In this document: one piece after another, positions 16,283-24,586 of the stretch
Layout: every line of letters begins with the position of its first letter
Numbering within the stretch: position 1 is the first letter of the stretch
Assembly: GCA_003560665.1 (NCBI GenBank)
Contig: PWKK01000003.1
Span: forward strand, 1 to 33,797
Reading direction: 5' to 3'
Length of the DNA stretch: 33,797 bases
Origin: Candidatus Nealsoniibacteriota bacterium
GTDB lineage: Bacteria; Patescibacteriota; Minisyncoccia; Minisyncoccales; PWPS01
Notes under the pieces: model-generated
What the model saw: only the letters and a program-made list of their open reading frames with translations
Told to the model about the DNA's origin: nothing
Databases searched by the model: none
Made by a program: the position numbers and the translations under genes

Positions 16283-17242
16283 TTAAACTTTGTATCCTCT
16301 TAGAGCAGCTCCGATTACGTTAGCGTAAATTAGTTTTTTATCAACAGACGGCACCAAGTCATCATCTATTTTAGAGAGAGGGTCACCTTCACTAACATCC
16401 TTTTTTAATTTTTTAGAAAGATTTTCAACCAAATTCTCTTCTTTACTTAAATCGCCGAAGATAATAATTTTTTTAATTTTATCCGTTCCGTAAGAAAAGT
16501 TCTCTGAATGGTAATCTAAATGTTTCTGGATTTCTTGAGAAAATGCATCAGTATAACTTAATTCATTTTCTTCCAAAAAATTAGAATTTAGCGCGATTGA
16601 ACTGGAAAATTGAACAACACCTCCAAAAAAAATAATAAAGGTTTTTTTATCTCCTCTGACATCAACAAATAATATTGATTCTTTTTCCTTGTCTTCTTTA
16701 GTGAGAGCTCTCACTGCCGAAAAGGGGTTGGTTTCAATGAGAATTGGAACAAGATTGCTTTTTTTAAGAACTGCTATATATCCTTCGATAATTTCTTTTG
16801 GCATTGCAACAAGCAAAACACTGATGGGTTTTTCGCCTTCATTTATCGACGAAACAACTTTAAAATCTAAATAGAAGTCATTTAATGGGGGCGGAAAATG
16901 GTTTTCTGCTTCGTATTTAATTGCCGATGACAAGTCCCCTTTCTTCATTTTCGGCATTTTTATTATTTTAAGAAAAGACTTCTCTTCCGAAAGAGAAAGT
17001 TTGACATGTTTTGTCTTTATTTTTTTACCATCCACCCCACCAAGAAGCTTTTCCAAGGTGTCCGTTAAAACATTTTCGTTTTCTATTTTTCCACGGCAAA
17101 TACATCTTTCGTTAACCGGTTCACTCCCGAGAGAAACCAAAGAAATTTTATTTTTCTTTTTTTCTACCTTTGCCAATTTTAAACCGGCTTCTGATATATC
17201 AAGCCCAAAGAAATCAATTTCTATATTAAAAAAACTATGCAT
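16283..17242 (-). CDS. pilM: PilM actin-like pilus assembly ATPase
   Basis: This 319-residue cytoplasmic protein has the actin/FtsA-like fold of PilM: FFGLDISEAGLKLAKVE as the first phosphate-binding strand pair near residue 12, AIKYEAENHFPPPL around 105-120 (a PilM hallmark), VDVRGDKKTFIIFF as the second phosphate region and IIIFGDLSKEENLV as the later nucleotide-binding stretch. PilM binds ATP and the N-terminal peptide of PilN and connects the membrane complex to the assembly motor. It lies 30 bases downstream of the pilin-like genes and directly upstream of pilN. Confidence 0.9.
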   Translation of the reverse strand: MHSFFNIEIDFFGLDISEAGLKLAKVEKKKNKISLVSLGSEPVNERCICRGKIENENVLTDTLEKLLGGVDGKKIKTKHVKLSLSEEKSFLKIIKMPKMKKGDLSSAIKYEAENHFPPPLNDFYLDFKVVSSINEGEKPISVLLVAMPKEIIEGYIAVLKKSNLVPILIETNPFSAVRALTKEDKEKESILFVDVRGDKKTFIIFFGGVVQFSSSIALNSNFLEENELSYTDAFSQEIQKHLDYHSENFSYGTDKIKKIIIFGDLSKEENLVENLSKKLKKDVSEGDPLSKIDDDLVPSVDKKLIYANVIGAALRGYKV

Positions 17243-17272
17243 ATTTTTCTATATTTTAACAAAATAAAAAAA

Positions 17273-18634
17273 TTAATACACCTCTTCCCAGTGATTTATC
17301 TGAATTACCGGAGAAACTTCGATTTCTTCAAAATAATACTCTTCTCCATCAACATCTATAATATAACCGAGTCCTCTGAGGATTTTTTCGCTATCTAAAA
17401 TAATGTCCACTTCTGCATTCTTTACATTAACTTTTCGACCCAACATGGCACCCTCAATTGTTATTTTGTAAGAAGAATCAATTATATTTAATACATCGTA
17501 TGCATATACTACTCCCTGAATCAGCGTTTCCTCGCTCAAAGATGCAGAATTAAAATCAATGCCTCCTTTGGCAAGAATACCTGATGCCTTGCCCGGTCCA
17601 GGCTCTGTAACACGAATGTGAGAATTTTTATCTTGTCTTCTTCCAAAAACAACATCACCACTAACAACCAAAATGCCTTCTATCTCGAGCCAAACTCCTT
17701 TTTCAACAGAAATATTCCCATCAACATATGTAATTTCGTTTTCTAAAGAAACCCTTCCTTCTTCCCCCGCCGAATTTAAAATATCATTAAAGTCAGAAGA
17801 CGATAAAACACACTTCTCTTTGTGGTTAACATAATCACCTCCCATACAGCTTTCATAGTTAGCACCTATTTTCATCTCACAGATAATATTACACTTATTA
17901 TCTTCTTCCAACTTTACAGCTCTACTTAAAAAAGAATATTCTCCTTCGTCGAAATTTACCTTGGGGGGGTTGGCCTCAGAAGGTGGACACTCCTCGCATT
18001 CACCCCTAATGCACACCGAACCGGAACAGATCCCTTTAGCATTTATCTGGCTGCCTTGTAGTTCCTGAACTTGTTCTGAAATAATCTCTCCGGTTACTTC
18101 TGATGTGCTTTTTTTAAAGGCCAGTACGTTCCCACCCCGAAGATTTCCGCCAGTAACCGTTATTTTTGCACTATCAATATCAATGTTCTCCGAAGGATGC
18201 TGAGATCCGGTAAATATGCCTGCGTCATAAACTGGACTACCTATCGCACGAAAAACAGTTGCTTTTATCTCTCTTCTTGCAATTTTATCAAGGAAAGGAG
18301 TTTCTCCGACAGAAGATATCTCGACATATCCCGGAGCTATATTGTTAACTGTCACAAAGTAAGAACTTCCTTTCACGTCACCTTCGAAAGTGCTTGAATG
18401 GCCATTGATCAAAAAATGATCATCCCAATCACCATCTTCATTCTCTTGAATTCTCCATAGCGCTTCGTTAACACCCCCTTCAGCGACATAATATGCTCTA
18501 CTGGCAGCTCCGATACTCTCCGTAATCATTTTTTCTGCAACAGTGCTATTTAAGAGGTATCCTCCAAGTGTAAAAATTATTGCCACGGCAACCACTGCGA
18601 TAATAATAGCCACTCCCCTTTCTCTTTTTTTCAT
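17273..18634 (-). CDS. PilX-type pilin-like protein with long exported domain
   Basis: The N-terminus (RERGVAIIIAVVAVAIIFTLGGYLL) and the following STVAEKM...SRAYYVAEGGVNEALWRI match the PilX N-terminal family of minor pilins. Residue 5 after the predicted cleavage glycine is Ile, not Glu, as usual in this family. The 453-residue length is far above a simple minor pilin. The outside part has repeated beta-type segments with turn glycines (about 150-420) resembling a beta-helix, plus a cysteine cluster near residues 205-285 (ten Cys in all). It probably sits at the pilus tip or primes assembly. It overlaps the upstream pilin gene by 4 bases. Confidence 0.75.
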   Translation of the reverse strand: MKKRERGVAIIIAVVAVAIIFTLGGYLLNSTVAEKMITESIGAASRAYYVAEGGVNEALWRIQENEDGDWDDHFLINGHSSTFEGDVKGSSYFVTVNNIAPGYVEISSVGETPFLDKIARREIKATVFRAIGSPVYDAGIFTGSQHPSENIDIDSAKITVTGGNLRGGNVLAFKKSTSEVTGEIISEQVQELQGSQINAKGICSGSVCIRGECEECPPSEANPPKVNFDEGEYSFLSRAVKLEEDNKCNIICEMKIGANYESCMGGDYVNHKEKCVLSSSDFNDILNSAGEEGRVSLENEITYVDGNISVEKGVWLEIEGILVVSGDVVFGRRQDKNSHIRVTEPGPGKASGILAKGGIDFNSASLSEETLIQGVVYAYDVLNIIDSSYKITIEGAMLGRKVNVKNAEVDIILDSEKILRGLGYIIDVDGEEYYFEEIEVSPVIQINHWEEVY

Positions 18635-19155
18635 ATGTTCCTTGAAAAAACCATATTAAATAATTGTATTTTTTTGCTGTCTTTCTCAATCTTTATAAAA
18701 ATGCTTATCGGGCGAGAACCCCAAAACTTAATCTTGCTCACATGTTCTCCAATCACACTCTCCGTTTCCGGATTTACTCCCTCCGGAAAAGAAAAATTTT
18801 CATCTTCTAAAAATTCATTTCTTTTTAGTCTTCCTTCTTCCCCTTCAATGTACTGTATATAGTAATAGTGAGCTTCTCCATCTATATAAACCGCATCTCT
18901 GTGTCCATCTTGAAAAATTATTTCTCTTGATGCTTCTTCCTTGTTTTCAGAAAGGTTTGTTACAATTCTTCTTGCCTGTCGCACTTCTCTCGAAATTGCG
19001 TCCATCGCCACTCTTCCGTTTTGCAAAACTTCAGTTGAGTTTTTCTTTTGCAGGTAAACACTGCTACTTAAAAACACGACATTGGTGACAATTAGAGCAA
19101 TTGTCATCAGAATTACTGTCACGACTACAATTTCTACTAAAGTAAATCCTTTCAT
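18631..19155 (-). CDS. PilW/GspJ-like minor pilin
   Basis: The product has a class III signal sequence, MKG followed by FTLVEIVVVTVILM, with Glu at +5 for prepilin peptidase processing and methylation. A long N-terminal helix continues into QNGRVAMDAISREVRQARRIV, the pattern of PilW/GspJ minor pilins. A beta-rich head (about 65-174) follows. Length 174 is normal. It overlaps both neighbours by 4 bases and is probably part of a minor-pilin tip complex with the other three. Confidence 0.85.
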   Translation of the reverse strand: MKGFTLVEIVVVTVILMTIALIVTNVVFLSSSVYLQKKNSTEVLQNGRVAMDAISREVRQARRIVTNLSENKEEASREIIFQDGHRDAVYIDGEAHYYYIQYIEGEEGRLKRNEFLEDENFSFPEGVNPETESVIGEHVSKIKFWGSRPISIFIKIEKDSKKIQLFNMVFSRNI

Positions 19156-19532
19156 TTTTTAGTAATAACTGTTGTAAGCTCAACACTGTCGCTCTCTTTT
19201 ATTCCGGTAAAAACCTCCACGGTGATTTCTTTCATTCCCGTATCTTCTGTACAATCTCCCTCCGGATGAAAACAATCAATATTGACTTCTATTTTATAGT
19301 TTTCGAATTCAGTAATCTCTTCTTTGAAAAAACTTCCTTTTTCATGTTCATCATAATCTGCAGCAATCAAATTTTCCATAGTGGCTGTTGCTAAAAACAA
19401 AGCTGTATTATTTATTTCGTTTTCATAGGTTAAGCGAACAACCAGCGGGAAAGCCATCACTACAAAAAGCACCCCAAGGGAAATAATTGTCATTCCAATT
19501 AAAGATTCAATTAACGTCAATCCTTTCGACAT
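19152..19532 (-). CDS. PilV/GspI-like minor pilin
   Basis: The class III signal MSKG followed by LTLIESLIGMTIISLG has Glu at +5 of the mature protein. The alignment of hydrophobic residues and the sequence FLATATMENLIA fit the PilV/GspI subfamily. Two cysteines in the head (FHPEGDCTED region) may form a disulfide. At 126 residues it is small. The gene overlaps the preceding pilin gene by 26 bases, so the start lies inside that gene. Confidence 0.82.
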   Translation of the reverse strand: MSKGLTLIESLIGMTIISLGVLFVVMAFPLVVRLTYENEINNTALFLATATMENLIAADYDEHEKGSFFKEEITEFENYKIEVNIDCFHPEGDCTEDTGMKEITVEVFTGIKESDSVELTTVITKK

Positions 19533-19950
19533 GAATGAAGCCTGACGGCTTTATGCTAATAATCTTTTCGTCAGAATTTTTTACTGCTTTTACTTCTCCA
19601 CTTTTAAAAACTGCCCCAAAAAATGTAAACTTTGCCTCTTGGTAATTATCAATATCAAATATGCTTACACCATGGGAAAAATTTTTACTTTTGACCTTTT
19701 CTACTGAATCATTAATGTACTTTATGACAGAATATCCATTGTCAACATAGTCAAATTTTATCGCATAATGTTTTTGTTCGGTAATTGACATTTGTTTTGC
19801 ATAATGTAGATCATCAATTAATTCGTTTACTTCTGTTGAAAAATGATAATATTCATAGTGTCGCTGTATCCCTAAAGAGGCAGCCCCAAAAAGAACCAAA
19901 AAAATAGCAACAACCATCAAAAGCTCTATTAATGTAATTCCATTTTTCAT
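19507..19950 (-). CDS. FimT/GspH-like minor pilin
   Basis: Class III signal MKNG followed by ITLIELLMVVAIFLVLFG with Glu at +5. The following ELIDDLHYAKQMSITEQKHYAIKF is the FimT/GspH pattern, and the head ends with ISIKPSGFI, the usual final strands. Length 147. It begins directly at the stop of pilC (1-base overlap) and overlaps the next pilin gene. It is the first of four pilin-like genes in a row. Confidence 0.85.
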   Translation of the reverse strand: MKNGITLIELLMVVAIFLVLFGAASLGIQRHYEYYHFSTEVNELIDDLHYAKQMSITEQKHYAIKFDYVDNGYSVIKYINDSVEKVKSKNFSHGVSIFDIDNYQEAKFTFFGAVFKSGEVKAVKNSDEKIISIKPSGFIHVERIDVN

Positions 19951-21164
19951 TATATATAATCTAGCATTGAGTATATCGGCATAATTACAGCAAAAGCAAA
20001 AATACCAATAGCGGTACCGATAAGTATCATTAGAATTGGTTCCAGTGTGGTTGCCAAATTCTTTGTTAAATTCACAACTTCTTCTTCTAAAAATTCAGCG
20101 GTTCTAAGAAGCATATCCGTTGTTTTTCCCGTCTCCTCTCCCACTTCAAGCATTTGAATTACCATTGATCCGTAAAGACTTGTATATGGTAGGAATGCCT
20201 TTGACAGTTTTCCTCCTTTTTCAACTATCTTTATGGCATCAGTTATTGATTCCGCAAAATAAATATTAGACACACTTCTCGAGAGAATTTTCATACTTTT
20301 CATCATTGGAACTCCAGAGATTAAAAGTGAAGCCATTGTTTTTACAACATATGCCGCATTACTCTTCCGAACAATGGTCGAGATAATGGGAAACTTAAGC
20401 AGAAAACCATCAATCATCTTCTTTCCCTTTTTGTTTTTCGAAAGAAACCGTAAAAAATAAATCAGGGCAATGACAAAAAAGAGCATTATATACCATTTTT
20501 CAGACAAAAAGTTTCCCACGACAATAATAATTCTTGTAAAAATCGGAAGATCAGCACCCATGCCCTCAAAGGTTGCTGCAAGCTGAGGAACAAGTATGGT
20601 CAGAAATATAACTCCTATTCCAAGCATCGCAAAAACAACTATTGATGGATAAATCAAAGCTCCCTTGACCGATGACTTTAACTTATATTCACTTTCAAGT
20701 TGCTCAGTCAATGTTTCCAGTGTTTCTTCAAGAGTGCCCGCTTCTTCCGCAAGTCTTATCATGTTACACAAAATCTCCGGAAAAACTCCCGGGTGTTTCT
20801 CTAAAGATTGTGCAAAAGTATTGCCTTTATTTACTTCGTCGCGAATGTCTAGAATAATTTCTTTGAATCTTTTATTTCGCGTCTGTTCTGAGAGAACTTG
20901 AAGAGATCTTGAGAAAGAAAGTCCTCCGGACAACATAGCCCGAAGGTTTCGTGTAAACATAATGCGCTCTAGAAGAGATATCTTTTTAGAAAAGCTAAGA
21001 GCAGTAATATTTTTCCTTTTTTGGTCGACCTCTTCTGCTTCAATTAGAAAAAAACCTTTTTTTCTTAAGTCTTTCGCTAGCTCACTTTTACTTGAGATGT
21101 TGATTTTTCCTTCTATTTTCTCATCTCTCTTTTCCGATTTTGCAATATATTTATAATTTGGCAT
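19950..21164 (-). CDS. pilC: PilC/GspF inner-membrane platform protein
   Basis: PilC is the polytopic platform protein that couples the assembly ATPase to pilin insertion. The 404-residue product has the tandem GspF layout: an N-terminal cytoplasmic region, a first helical domain (about 65-160, with FTRNLRAMLSGGLSFSRSL), membrane helices around 165-190 and 215-240, a second copy of the helical domain (about 265-370, AYVVKTMASLLISGVPMMKS) and a final membrane helix. Length is normal. It begins 1 base after pilB ends. One copy only is seen in the window. Confidence 0.93.
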   Translation of the reverse strand: MPNYKYIAKSEKRDEKIEGKINISSKSELAKDLRKKGFFLIEAEEVDQKRKNITALSFSKKISLLERIMFTRNLRAMLSGGLSFSRSLQVLSEQTRNKRFKEIILDIRDEVNKGNTFAQSLEKHPGVFPEILCNMIRLAEEAGTLEETLETLTEQLESEYKLKSSVKGALIYPSIVVFAMLGIGVIFLTILVPQLAATFEGMGADLPIFTRIIIVVGNFLSEKWYIMLFFVIALIYFLRFLSKNKKGKKMIDGFLLKFPIISTIVRKSNAAYVVKTMASLLISGVPMMKSMKILSRSVSNIYFAESITDAIKIVEKGGKLSKAFLPYTSLYGSMVIQMLEVGEETGKTTDMLLRTAEFLEEEVVNLTKNLATTLEPILMILIGTAIGIFAFAVIMPIYSMLDYI

Positions 21165-21165
21165 T

Positions 21166-22914
21166 TTATTCGATTGTGACTCTTAAAACCTCTTCAATTG
21201 ATGTTATTCCCTGAGCCGCTTTGATGAAGCCATCCTCAAGCATCGTTATCATTCCTTCTTCACGGGCCTGCTCTCTAATTTTGTTAGAGCTGGATTTTTT
21301 AACAATAAGCTCTCTTATCGATTCGCTAATTAACATTACCTCATATATCCCAACCCTTCCATGATATCCGTCAGGAAACTCTTTCGTCTTTACCGGTTTA
21401 AAAAACTCTACATCATGTATTGTCTGCTTTTTATCTGCTATTTTCATTTCCTTTAACAAAGATACTAATTTTTCTATGTCGCAAATGTTCTTTAAGCTAG
21501 CCACCTCTTCCTCATTTAAGAAATAAGGCTCTTTTTTGTCAGATAGTTTTCTTAGAAGCCTTTGCCCGATAACAATATTTAAAGTAGAAGATATTAAAAA
21601 TGGTTCAATTTTCATATCAATCATTCTCGAAACCGCCCCGGAAGCATCAGTAGTGTGCAGTGTCGAAAAAACCAAATGTCCAGTCAGTGCGGCATTGGTC
21701 GCCAGGTGTGCCGTTTCGTTGTCTCTGATTTCTCCTACCATGATAACATCTGGGTCCTGCCTTACCAAAGAGCGAAGACCCGATGCAAAAGTAAGCCCAA
21801 CTTTTGTGTTTACTTGTGTTTGACTAATCCGAGAAATATCATACTCAACAGGGTCTTCAATTGTAGAAATATTAACCTCCGGTGTATTTAAGATTTGCAA
21901 AAGAGAATAAAGAGTAGTGGTTTTTCCAGAACCGGTTGGTCCTGTAACTAAAACCATCCCGGAAGTTTTCTTTAAGCACTGTCTAACTTTTTTTAAGGAG
22001 TCTCCCATTAATCCAATTTCTTCTAAATCCATCGCTCTTTCTGTTTCCGGGAGTAATCGCATAACTAATTTTTCCCCGTACGTTACCGGAAGAACTGAAA
22101 TTCTCAAAGAGTATTTATAGTTATTCGTTTCTATCTTAAATTTTCCGTCTTGAGGAAGACGGTGTTCATCTAACTTCAGATTTGCAAGAATCTTTATTCT
22201 GGCAACAATCCCGGTAGCAAGGTTAATCGGTAAAATCATTGCATCGTGCAAAATTCCATCAATTCTATAGCGAACAATTATCTCTTTTTCATAGGGCTCA
22301 ATATGAATATCAGAAGATTTTTGTAAAATAGCGTGTTTGATAAGAGTATCAACTATTTTTATTGTTGGTGCTTCTTTTGCAACTTTTTCTAGATCATCTT
22401 TTTCTTCCTCATCATGCTCTTGAGATATCTCTCTTATACCTTTTTCGTCGCTCTTTAAAATTTCTTCAAATTCAGACTCTAAACTTTCCTGGTATTGCTG
22501 TAAGGCCTCTCTTATGCTTGAGGTTGTTGTTAATCGAGGAAGAACATTCATTTCAGTAGTTTTTTTAATAAAATCAATAGCTCTTAAGTCTTCGGGGTTA
22601 AGCATTGCCACTTCAAGCTCATTTCCATTTTTCCGATAAGGAACGGTGTTATTCATTCTTGCAATATGTTCCGGAACAATCATTAGAACGTCAAGAGGTA
22701 TCTTGCTGCCTTCAAGATTAACAAAAGGGATGCCGGCAATATTCGCTTTTATTATTGTCAAATTTTCTTCGGTAATAAAATTTTGATCAACCAAAAGATT
22801 TTCAACGTTCTGGTTATTTTTTTTAGCCTCCTCAGATATTTTTTTTAATTCTTCTTCGGTAACAATATCTGAGTCGAGTAGATATTTTTTCAATTTAGAG
22901 AAACTTATTTGCAT
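21166..22914 (-). CDS. pilB: PilB/GspE pilus extension ATPase
   Basis: The hexameric ATPase that drives pilus extension. An N-terminal MshEN/GspE-II type domain (about 1-150) is followed by the two ATPase lobes: SSDIHIEPYEKEIIVRYRIDG as the Asp box region, Walker A GPTGSGKTTTLYS, LVRQDPDVIMVGEIRD as Walker B and GHLVFSTLHTTDA as the His box. Length 582 is normal. The tetracysteine zinc motif common in GspE/PilB is absent: the corresponding stretch reads RKLSDKKEPYFLN, without CxxC pairs. First gene of the operon; the retraction ATPase PilT and the prepilin peptidase are not in the window. Confidence 0.95.
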   Translation of the reverse strand: MQISFSKLKKYLLDSDIVTEEELKKISEEAKKNNQNVENLLVDQNFITEENLTIIKANIAGIPFVNLEGSKIPLDVLMIVPEHIARMNNTVPYRKNGNELEVAMLNPEDLRAIDFIKKTTEMNVLPRLTTTSSIREALQQYQESLESEFEEILKSDEKGIREISQEHDEEEKDDLEKVAKEAPTIKIVDTLIKHAILQKSSDIHIEPYEKEIIVRYRIDGILHDAMILPINLATGIVARIKILANLKLDEHRLPQDGKFKIETNNYKYSLRISVLPVTYGEKLVMRLLPETERAMDLEEIGLMGDSLKKVRQCLKKTSGMVLVTGPTGSGKTTTLYSLLQILNTPEVNISTIEDPVEYDISRISQTQVNTKVGLTFASGLRSLVRQDPDVIMVGEIRDNETAHLATNAALTGHLVFSTLHTTDASGAVSRMIDMKIEPFLISSTLNIVIGQRLLRKLSDKKEPYFLNEEEVASLKNICDIEKLVSLLKEMKIADKKQTIHDVEFFKPVKTKEFPDGYHGRVGIYEVMLISESIRELIVKKSSSNKIREQAREEGMITMLEDGFIKAAQGITSIEEVLRVTIE

Positions 22915-22942
22915 TTTTTTATGGCATTAATTTTATTTTTCC

Positions 22943-22971
22943 ATTCTATCAAAAATAAAACAAACATTCAA
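22943..22971 (-). promoter_or_regulatory. promoter of the pilus operon
   Basis: Minus strand TTGAAT (22971-22966), 17-base spacer, TAGAAT (22948-22943) with TG one base before it (extended -10). It lies about 30 bases before the pilB ATG at 22914. Confidence 0.65.
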
Positions 22972-23085
22972 TTAAAAACAAAAAAGCTGCTCTGTCATCA
23001 AAATCTTATTCTCCTTTTTTCTTTTTAATTGAAAACAGACCACTTTAAAGCAGTAAGGAGACAGCTCTTTAGCTTAGAGCTACAT

Positions 23086-23253
23086 CTAACATAACTGCAT
23101 ATTGGTCACTCCTATAGATTTCTTCTGAGCATCGTGCTCGCTAAATATTTTAATTGCCGCGCCTTTTGAATAATTTATCAGAATATTCCAATCTTTTTTT
23201 TCTGGTGCAATGACCAAAGTTATTTTCTAATTTTTTCATAATAATATTTTCAT
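23086..23253 (-). pseudogene. possible decayed ORF
   Basis: On the minus strand an ATG at 23253 opens a frame with stops at codons 6 (TGA) and 9 (TAG), then 46 open codons whose translation looks protein-like (for example ITLVIAPEKKDWNILINYSK and SEHDAQKKSIGVTNM). The balanced residue mix is unlike AT-rich chance translation, suggesting the remains of a gene, but no family is recognised and chance cannot be excluded. Confidence 0.2.
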
Positions 23254-23277
23254 AGTATTTCTCAGATTTTTGATTTG

Positions 23278-23286
23278 TGATATAAT
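23278..23286 (+). promoter_or_regulatory. extended -10 promoter of the cohesin-like surface protein gene
   Basis: TGATATAAT: perfect TATAAT (23281-23286) with TG one base upstream. No good -35 is visible, as is common for extended -10 promoters. The expected start is about 23293, which gives a short leader. Confidence 0.55.
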
Positions 23287-23329
23287 TCAACAATAAAGAA
23301 ATGGCAAAAATATGTAGTTAGTGATTCTT

Positions 23330-24415
23330 ATGGGGAAATACCGTAAAAAAGAGTCAAAATTAAACGTAAAACAGATACGAAAAGTTGGCATTATTTTAAT
23401 TTTTCTATTTAGCTTCATTTTGGCATTCTTGCCTCTTACGACGATAAATGCGGCGACCCTACATATATCGCCATCTTCCGGTGATTATAATATTGACCAA
23501 ACCTTCCAAGCAGAAGTGCTTGTCTCTTCTTCTAATCGACCGGTTAGCACTTATTCGAGTGTCATATCTTTCCCCCAAGAAAATATTGAAGTTGTTTCTA
23601 TCTCTCGCTCAGGATCAATCGTTGATTCTTGGTCTCAGGGACCAAATTTTTCCAATTCTCTTGGGGAAATATCTTTTAAGGGGAAAACTTTTGGCTCCGG
23701 TTTTCAGGGAACAGATGGAAGAATTATTACTCTCACCCTCCGTACAAAAGAAATTGGGACTGCCATCCTTAGACCCACAAAAAGTGCCATACTCGCTCAC
23801 GACGGAACAGATGCAAATATTTTGCATTTTGCTTACGATGCTAGATATGATATTAAAATGGTTTCAGGAACAGAGCCAGAGCCAACTCCAGAGCCGACTC
23901 CAGAGCCAGAGCCAACTCCAGAGCCGACTCCAGAGCCAGAGCCAACTCCAGAGCCGAGTCCAGAGCCAACTCCAGAGCCGAGTCCAGATCTAGAGCCAGA
24001 GCCAACTCCAGAGCCGAGTCCAGGGCCAACTCCAGAGCCGAGCACAGATCTAGAGCCAGAGCCAGAGCCAACTCCAGAGCCGAGTCCAGATCTAGAGCCA
24101 GAACTAGAAACAGATCCGAGCACAGAGTTGGTAGACAGCCCCCCATCATCGCCAGCGTTTTTTCCAACAATTGATTCTGAGCAACAAGTATTATTTATCG
24201 GTAATATAACGATAGATTATACAATTCTGATATTTGCTATGGTTGCATTATTTGTGGTAATCATAGTATTCATTTTTTACCGTTGGGCCAGAGTTAATCT
24301 TTGGCAAAAAAGACTAAAGTTCAAGAACAAAAAAACAGACGAGCCTGTTCCCAAAGCACTTAAAGAATTACGCGAAGAACTTGAAGAGCAGAGGCGGAAA
24401 AGACTACAAGGGTAA
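23330..24415 (+). CDS. cohesin-like surface protein with Pro-Glu-Thr/Ser stalk and C-terminal membrane anchor
   Basis: The start is taken at ATG 23330; an in-frame GTG at 23321 is the alternative. The 361-residue product has a signal peptide (about 17-42), a domain (about 45-175) whose pattern resembles the cohesin family (alternating strands with [21 protein letters not shown] and [12 protein letters not shown]), a stalk of Pro-Glu repeats with Thr or Ser (about 182-275), a membrane helix (about 293-315) and a basic, Lys-rich cytoplasmic tail (about 318-361). The shape is that of a cell-surface protein displayed on a proline-rich stalk and anchored at its C-terminus. No LPxTG motif is present. 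Cohesin-like modules bind dockerin partners in other bacteria, but none is visible here. The DNA of the stalk is a tandem repeat and probably length-variable. Confidence 0.75.
   Translation: MGKYRKKESKLNVKQIRKVGIILIFLFSFILAFLPLTTINAATLHISPSSGDYNIDQTFQAEVLVSSSNRPVSTYSSVISFPQENIEVVSISRSGSIVDSWSQGPNFSNSLGEISFKGKTFGSGFQGTDGRIITLTLRTKEIGTAILRPTKSAILAHDGTDANILHFAYDARYDIKMVSGTEPEPTPEPTPEPEPTPEPTPEPEPTPEPSPEPTPEPSPDLEPEPTPEPSPGPTPEPSTDLEPEPEPTPEPSPDLEPELETDPSTELVDSPPSSPAFFPTIDSEQQVLFIGNITIDYTILIFAMVALFVVIIVFIFYRWARVNLWQKRLKFKNKKTDEPVPKALKELREELEEQRRKRLQG
23873..24126 (+). repeat. tandem repeat encoding the Pro-Glu-Thr/Ser stalk
   Basis: Degenerate 12-base and 18-base units built from GAGCCAACTCCA, GAGCCGACTCCA, GAGCCGAGTCCA and GATCTAGAGCCAGAGCCA encode EPTP, EPSP and DLEPEP. 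Near-identical units in register make copy-number change by slippage or recombination likely without loss of frame. Antisense frames are open through this stretch but are repeat artefacts. Confidence 0.9.
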
Positions 24416-24550
24416 AATTGAAGAAGTCTCCCAGCCACCTTTCAGAAGTTTTTAGGGTGTTGTGCGAAGAAATTAAAAAAAGTCCAGTAAATTGTTGACC
24501 ACAGTTGACGAAGTTAGAACCAGCTTAATGAACTAAATATAATAAAAATA

Positions 24551-24559
24551 TGTTAAAAT
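24551..24559 (+). promoter_or_regulatory. possible extended -10 promoter of the lycopene-cyclase-like gene
   Basis: TGTTAAAAT (TG, one base, TAAAAT) stands 28 bases before the ATG at 24587. A second candidate TATAAT is at 24538-24543, and a direct repeat GTTGAC-CACA-GTTGAC lies just upstream at about 24494-24509. Which of these is used is not clear. Confidence 0.35.
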
Positions 24560-24586
24560 TGCTTTAAATTTAGATGAACTACATTT

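Larger units (their letters stand above)
22915..23320. other. 406-base intergenic region between pilB and the cohesin-like gene
   Basis: It holds the pilB promoter at the left, an extended -10 promoter at the right and two hairpins: AGCTCT/AGAGCT around a 7-base loop (about 23064-23082) and GAGCA/TGCTC around a 3-base loop. No tRNA fold was found. A reading frame with two early stops (23086-23253, minus strand) is described separately. The rest shows nothing recognisable. Confidence 0.5.

Noticed and set aside
22981-23100. CRISPR-like or tRNA-like repeat in the intergenic region
   Set aside because: Only two short unrelated hairpins; no regularly spaced repeat units.
23833-24170. Long antisense and alternative-frame ORFs across the Pro-Glu repeat
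   Set aside because: Open frames are a by-product of the 12/18-base repeat; translations are pure low complexity.
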